DNA of 37,816 bases, from the NCBI GenBank assembly GCA_025450095.1, contig JANWID010000100.1, forward strand, positions 1-37,816. Direction: 5' to 3'. The stretch's first letter is position 1; the number at the start of each line of letters is the position of its first letter. Shown here piece after piece: positions 34,231 through 37,816 of this stretch. Below the pieces are notes generated by a model that was not told where the DNA came from, made no database searches, and saw nothing but the letters and a program-made list of their open reading frames with translations. The position numbers and the translations under genes were made by a program. The stretch is from Bacteroidia bacterium. Lineage in GTDB: Bacteria; Bacteroidota; Bacteroidia; AKYH767-A; OLB10.

Positions 34231-34539
34231 ATGCGCAGAGACATCTTCCAGGCAATAGCCGATCCCACACGCAGGGCCATCATTTGTTTCATCGCGAATG
34301 AACCCATGACGCCGAATACCCTTGCCGACCAGTTTGATATCAGCAGGCAGGCCGTTTCGAAACACATCCGGGTACTGGATGAGTGCGGTTTGGTTACAAC
34401 ACAGCTTATTGGCAGGGAACGGTATTACCAGGCTCAGCCTGAAAAGCTGCGTGCGGTAGCCGACTGGCTTGAGCCTTTCCTGAAATTATGGGAATCCCGG
34501 TATGAAAATCTTGATAAAGTTTTAAAAACCCTTAAATAA
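34231..34539 (+). CDS. ArsR-family winged-helix regulator (SRPBCC-linked type)
   Basis: A 102-residue protein: MRRDIFQAIADPTRRAIICF, TPNTLADQFDISRQAVSKHI (the recognition helix region), VLDECGLVTTQLIGRERYYQ (the wing) and WLEPFLKLWESRYENLDKVL. It has no obvious metal-binding Cys motif of the classical ArsR type and belongs to the subgroup that precedes AHSA1/SRPBCC genes. The SRPBCC gene starts 8 nt downstream, so they form one unit. Two dyads at its promoter suggest it represses itself; the inducer is unknown and may be a ligand of the partner. Confidence 0.93.
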   Translation: MRRDIFQAIADPTRRAIICFIANEPMTPNTLADQFDISRQAVSKHIRVLDECGLVTTQLIGRERYYQAQPEKLRAVADWLEPFLKLWESRYENLDKVLKTLK

Positions 34540-34547
34540 CAAACATC

Positions 34548-35036
34548 ATGAAAACAATTGAAAAAATCCAATTCAACAAAGACATCGCTAATAAAAAAAT
34601 AACTGTGATACGGTATTTTGATGCGCCGGTTGATAAAGTGTGGAGAGCATGGACTGAAAAAGATCTGCTCGAAAAATGGTGGGCTCCCAAACCCTGGAAG
34701 GCTGTTTCCAAAACTATGGACTTCCGTGAAGGAGGCTCGTGGCTATATGCAATGGAAGGTCCCGAAGGAGAACGTCACTGGGCAAAGGTAGATTACAAAA
34801 CAATCGATAAGCCCAGGAGCTTTACATGTGAGGATTTTTTCACCGATGAAAATGGTAAGCGGAACACGGAAATGCCGCACATGTACTGGAAGTGCGAATT
34901 TATGGCGGAAGAATCACGCACTAAAGTAACGGTTACTATTACCGCGGATAATTCATCCGATCTTGAAAAAATCATGGAGATGGGATTCGAAGAAGGGTTC
35001 ACTTCTGCATTGGGCAATCTCGATTCATTACTTTAA
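34548..35036 (+). CDS. AHSA1-type SRPBCC domain protein
   Basis: A 162-residue protein: TVIRYFDAPVDKVWRAWTEK, LLEKWWAPKPWKAVSKTMDF, REGGSWLYAMEGPEGERHWA, then VTVTITADNSSDLEKIMEMG and FEEGFTSALGNLDSLL. These are standard motifs of the Activator of Hsp90 ATPase homologue 1-like family. It should have a hydrophobic ligand cavity. It is the second gene of the ArsR-SRPBCC unit and is followed by a strong terminator. Confidence 0.93.
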   Translation: MKTIEKIQFNKDIANKKITVIRYFDAPVDKVWRAWTEKDLLEKWWAPKPWKAVSKTMDFREGGSWLYAMEGPEGERHWAKVDYKTIDKPRSFTCEDFFTDENGKRNTEMPHMYWKCEFMAEESRTKVTVTITADNSSDLEKIMEMGFEEGFTSALGNLDSLL

Positions 35037-35053
35037 AATTCGGATTCTGATTA

Positions 35054-35088
35054 AAAAAAGCCGCTTCGGTATTCGGAGCGGCTTTTTT
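35054..35088 (+). terminator. Intrinsic terminator after the ArsR-SRPBCC unit
   Basis: The stem AAAAAAGCCGCT / AGCGGCTTTTTT (35054-35065 with 35077-35088) has A- and T-runs on both sides, so it can work in both directions. Confidence 0.9.
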
Positions 35089-35207
35089 ATTCGAATTTGT
35101 GCAGAAAATAATCAGGGAAAACGGAAATTGATTATAACGGTCCCCGGATACGAAATTTCTGCAATAAACCCGCTTATATTTATTCAGGTAAAATAACCTG
35201 ACTTGTT

Positions 35208-35585
35208 TTACTGCTTGGGAGTTGGAGTAGGCTCAGGAGCTGGAGTTGGTGCGGGAGTCGGTGCAGGTGCAGGAGCTGGTGTGGGTTGAGGAGCTGCTGT
35301 ATCATGGGCTGTTAAAACTTCCTGCTTAACATAATCACCATCGCTGTCGAAAGTAACTTTTAATTTTTCATTTCCTTTGGAAACATAAACATCATTAAAG
35401 GTTATGTTTTTTTTCTTGTCCTGTCCCTGTATTGCTTTATCTATTGTAAATCCCTCAAAATTCTTAGTGATGTATTTCTGTACATCTTTAGGTAAGTCTT
35501 TAAATTGTACTTCAAACTGGTTTTGTGCAAAACCTGTTACACAACTGATAATCACCAGGACCACAACGAATAGTATCCTTTTCAT
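35208..35585 (-). CDS. Exported PepSY-like protein with a Pro/Ala/Thr tail
   Basis: A 125-residue protein with a signal peptide (KRILFVVVLVIISCVTGFAQ), a small domain at about 25-90 (FKDLPKDVQKYITKNFEGFT, IDKAIQGQDKK, YVSKGNEKLKVTFDSDGDYV) like the PepSY-like/BLIP-related domain common in Bacteroidota, and a tail of alternating Pro with Ala, Thr or Glu (PTPAPAPAPTPAPTPAPEP). The tail is encoded by short repeats at about 35218-35285, so its length may vary. It ends PTPKQ with no domain after the linker. The function is unknown; a periplasmic inhibitor or binding role is only a family-based guess. Confidence 0.8.
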   Translation of the reverse strand: MKRILFVVVLVIISCVTGFAQNQFEVQFKDLPKDVQKYITKNFEGFTIDKAIQGQDKKKNITFNDVYVSKGNEKLKVTFDSDGDYVKQEVLTAHDTAAPQPTPAPAPAPTPAPTPAPEPTPTPKQ

Positions 35586-35809
35586 AGCTTTAGATATTAA
35601 TTAATATTCAGTTAGTTACAAGCTCAAAATACGCTTGTAATCAAAATTAATCAATTGCGATGACTTCATCAAATAAATAAAAACTAAGGCATAAACAAAA
35701 TGAATAGAGGAAAATTTTATCTAATACTATTTACTGAGAATTTTTTTTCAGTTAATTGTTAATTCGAAATAATACGATTACCTTAATGGCAAATCAAAAA
35801 TTTACTTTC

Positions 35810-36277
35810 ATGAAAACAAAATTCACTCTTTTAATTTTCCTGGCTTTTATATGGGCAGGAAAACTACAGGCCCAGGTCTTACTTTCGGAAGATCCCAATG
35901 CACTTGGTGGATCATCAGATTTTGGATATTATTTAAGGAGTCTTGCGAATGGCATCAGGCCGGAAGCGTTTAATAATACATGGATGCCGGTTAAAGACGG
36001 ATGGATGGAAAAATTAAAGAATGTGCAAATGGAAGACATTACAACTTATGGAAAGATGGCAGGTGAACTAGTCGGCAACCTGAAGTCATCCGCTTTCACC
36101 AGTGGATTCGATGTAAAGAGTCTTACCAATTCGCTGAATTCCCCGAAAGACAGAAGTTCCCTGGCCGGATCTTTAAGCAATCTCATCAAGGGGCTTGATA
36201 AAAGTGTCTATACTGACGACTTCGCCAAAAACCTGGATTCCTACAATTCAGGACTGGAAAGGATGAGGGGCAAATAA
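35810..36277 (+). CDS. Secreted protein of unknown function
   Basis: A 155-residue protein with a signal peptide (KTKFTLLIFLAFIWAGKLQAQ) followed by a mainly helical body (FGYYLRSLANGIRPEAFNNT, WMEKLKNVQMEDITTYGKMA, SLAGSLSNLIKGLDKSVYTD). I do not recognise a family. I used the ATG at 35810, directly before the signal peptide, rather than the in-frame ATG at 35756. It is followed by a strong terminator, so it is a single-gene unit. Confidence 0.8.
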   Translation: MKTKFTLLIFLAFIWAGKLQAQVLLSEDPNALGGSSDFGYYLRSLANGIRPEAFNNTWMPVKDGWMEKLKNVQMEDITTYGKMAGELVGNLKSSAFTSGFDVKSLTNSLNSPKDRSSLAGSLSNLIKGLDKSVYTDDFAKNLDSYNSGLERMRGK

Positions 36278-36305
36278 TAAGTTGCCCCATTATCGCCCCA
36301 CTGTC

Positions 36306-36335
36306 TGCAGGCTTTCAAGGCCTGCATTTTTTATT
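36306..36335 (+). terminator. Intrinsic terminator
   Basis: A perfect 7-bp stem, TGCAGGC (36306-36312) with GCCTGCA (36320-36326), has a 7-nt loop and is followed by a run of six T. It ends the gene at 35810-36277. Confidence 0.88.
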
Positions 36336-36606
36336 CCAATAAATTAAGCAGTTTATAATGGGGTGATACTTAAAAAGAAAAATCAATAAAAATTTGTTTT
36401 ATAAATAAAATTAACTACTTTTAATTTAATCAGAAGCTCGCGGCAGGATTGAAAAACTGTTCAAATTTCAGTTATGCGTAGCACGTTAGTGAAAAATTCT
36501 GAGCCCGACTGTAGCGGCACCCGGCCGCTTTGTATTATACAGTCCAGATGCAAGGTGGAAACACTGTTAGTCTTACTTTTTAATATAAACCCTTAATTCA
36601 AATATT
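36336..36606. other. Leader region of the OmpA-family gene
   Basis: No gene is visible. GCGGCACCCGGCCGC near 36513-36527 can fold into a small hairpin. I see no clear TAnnTTTG box near the ATG at 36607. Confidence 0.5.
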
Positions 36607-37816
36607 ATGAAAAAGCTGCTGTTATTACTACTGCCATTAATATTGTCTGCGACGACTTCCAACTCCCAGACAGAAGATAAACAATGGAACATAGGCCTGC
36701 ATGGTGGAATATCTACATATAATGGAGATATTGGAATGGGCTTTTATGATTTCGACCAGGCTGCATACGCTTTTGGAGGCGTCTCTATATCGCGATTTGT
36801 AACGAAACACTTTGATGTTTTCCTGATGGGAACAATGGGTGAAGTGGGCTTCATCGAGCATCCTGATGATCTTAACAGATTCCGCGCAAGCATGACATCA
36901 GCGACTGTAAATTTGAAATGGAATATCACCAACTCCAGCAACGTTGTAGTTCCTTATGTGTATTTAGGCGGCGGCGTATTGATATTCCCGAAAGAACATA
37001 CCGTCACCGAATCCATCACTGATTATGCTACTCCATCGTTAGGAGGCGGGCTTAATTTCAGATTAGGAGGAACTATCTCGCTTCAACTACAGGAATCATT
37101 TTTCTATTCCAGTGGCGATAAAATCGACAATCTGGATATAGATGAGAATGATGGTTATTTGTTGCATACGCTCGGACTCACCTTTAATTTGGGTAATGCA
37201 AAGGATACTGATGAAGATGATGTAAGTGATAAAAAAGATAAATGTCCAGGTACACCTAAAGGCGTTGTTGTCGATAAAGTTGGTTGCCCCGTTGATACCG
37301 ATAAAGATGGAGTAGCAGATTACGTGGACGATTGTCCATCAGTTGCAGGCTTGAAAGATCTTAAAGGATGTCCGGATAAAGATGGTGATAAAGTTGCCGA
37401 CAAAGATGATTCCTGTCCGGATGAAAAAGGACTTGCATCGCTGAAAGGTTGTCCTGATGCAGATAGCGACGGTGTTGCTGATAAATCAGACCAATGTCCT
37501 GGAACAAAAGTCGGATATAAAGTAGATGCACAAGGATGTCCGTTTGATAACGACCGTGATGGTGTGATCAATGAAGAAGACAGTTGTATGGAAGTTTCAG
37601 GAAATATGGCAATGCATGGTTGCCCTGATACGGATGGTGATGGTGTTGCTGATCATGTGGATCTTTGTCCTACAAAACCCGGAACACTTGCTAACAAAGG
37701 TTGTCCTGAAATTGCACCAGAGGATGTTAAGAAAATTAACAAGATCGCCAGTGCCATTTACTTTGAAACCGGTAGCGCTCGTCTGAAGAAAACATCGAAT
37801 GCACAATTGAATTCGC
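36607..37816 (+). CDS. OmpA-family outer-membrane protein with thrombospondin type 3 repeats (cut by window end)
   Basis: A frame open from the ATG at 36607 to the window end (403 complete codons). It has a signal peptide (KKLLLLLLPLILSATTSNSQ), an N-terminal beta-barrel to about residue 197 (WNIGLHGGISTYNGDIGMGF, ending GLTFNLGNA), then five to six Asp-rich calcium-binding thrombospondin type 3 repeats (TDEDDVSDKKDKCPGTPKG, TDKDGVADYVDDCPSVAGL, and so on) and the beginning of an OmpA C-terminal peptidoglycan-binding domain (INKIASAIYFETGSARLKKT). It would anchor the outer membrane to the cell wall. The remainder of the OmpA domain, about 90 residues, lies beyond the window. Confidence 0.95.
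   Translation, partial: MKKLLLLLLPLILSATTSNSQTEDKQWNIGLHGGISTYNGDIGMGFYDFDQAAYAFGGVSISRFVTKHFDVFLMGTMGEVGFIEHPDDLNRFRASMTSATVNLKWNITNSSNVVVPYVYLGGGVLIFPKEHTVTESITDYATPSLGGGLNFRLGGTISLQLQESFFYSSGDKIDNLDIDENDGYLLHTLGLTFNLGNAKDTDEDDVSDKKDKCPGTPKGVVVDKVGCPVDTDKDGVADYVDDCPSVAGLKDLKGCPDKDGDKVADKDDSCPDEKGLASLKGCPDADSDGVADKSDQCPGTKVGYKVDAQGCPFDNDRDGVINEEDSCMEVSGNMAMHGCPDTDGDGVADHVDLCPTKPGTLANKGCPEIAPEDVKKINKIASAIYFETGSARLKKTSNAQLNS

Overview
The window comes from a chromosome of a member of the Bacteroidota, probably an environmental Chitinophagales/Sphingobacteriales-like lineage. The evidence is a cyclophilin with a C-terminal type IX secretion (T9SS) sorting domain, a gliding-motility-associated C-terminal domain protein, a CzcA-type RND pump fused to a TolC-like outer-membrane factor with a DUF6660-like gene upstream, -7 boxes of the TAnnTTTG type in front of several genes, no Shine-Dalgarno sequences, and many palindromic repeats between genes. 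There is no CRISPR array, integrase, transposase gene or phage module. Most of the window looks like ordinary core and accessory chromosome.

Layout. 1-700 has no gene but holds three stacked hairpins. 704-1776 is a beta-barrel porin broken by a one-base frameshift. 2275-4696 holds an SRPBCC protein and a chromate-resistance pair (ChrB C-terminal domain protein plus ChrA, overlapping by ATGA). 4937-11069 (minus) is a metal-efflux operon: DUF6660-like Cys-rich protein, CzcA-OMF fusion, CzcB lipoprotein. 11178-11511 is a tRNA-Cys locus with decayed partial copies that carry palindromes. 11633-15349 (minus) is gltX-glnS-folB. 15669-19513 holds a STAS/SEC14-like protein, a small XRE regulator, a stand-alone receiver, the T9SS cyclophilin and a large HTH regulator. 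19859-24345 holds a PA0069-type radical SAM protein, a secreted protein, an MFS transporter and two outer-membrane proteins. 24520-26256 is a gliding C-terminal domain protein with an unclear 5' end. 26336-28825 is an Mla-type lipid ABC operon (permease, ATPase, MCE protein). 29278-29907 is a lipoprotein gene interrupted by an in-frame TAG. 30021-33413 (minus) holds an ABC-F ATPase, a TetA-like MFS transporter and a small protein. 33595-35036 holds MsrB and an ArsR-SRPBCC pair with a striking double operator. 35208-37816 holds a PepSY-like secreted protein, an unknown secreted protein and an OmpA-family protein cut by the window end.

How the parts relate. The envelope theme is strong: metal efflux, chromate export, Mla lipid transport, several barrels, T9SS cargo and an OmpA anchor. 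The aminoacyl-tRNA synthetases, folB, tRNA-Cys and ABC-F are housekeeping. I did not find one clearly new multi-gene system. The most interesting signals are the tRNA-Cys locus in which the D-loop and T-loop segments of decayed copies are replaced by perfect or near-perfect palindromes; the palindromic elements that sit exactly at the stop codons of several genes; the internal signal peptide in the RND-OMF fusion; the amber-interrupted lipoprotein; and the paired operators that bracket the -7 box of the arsR-type gene.
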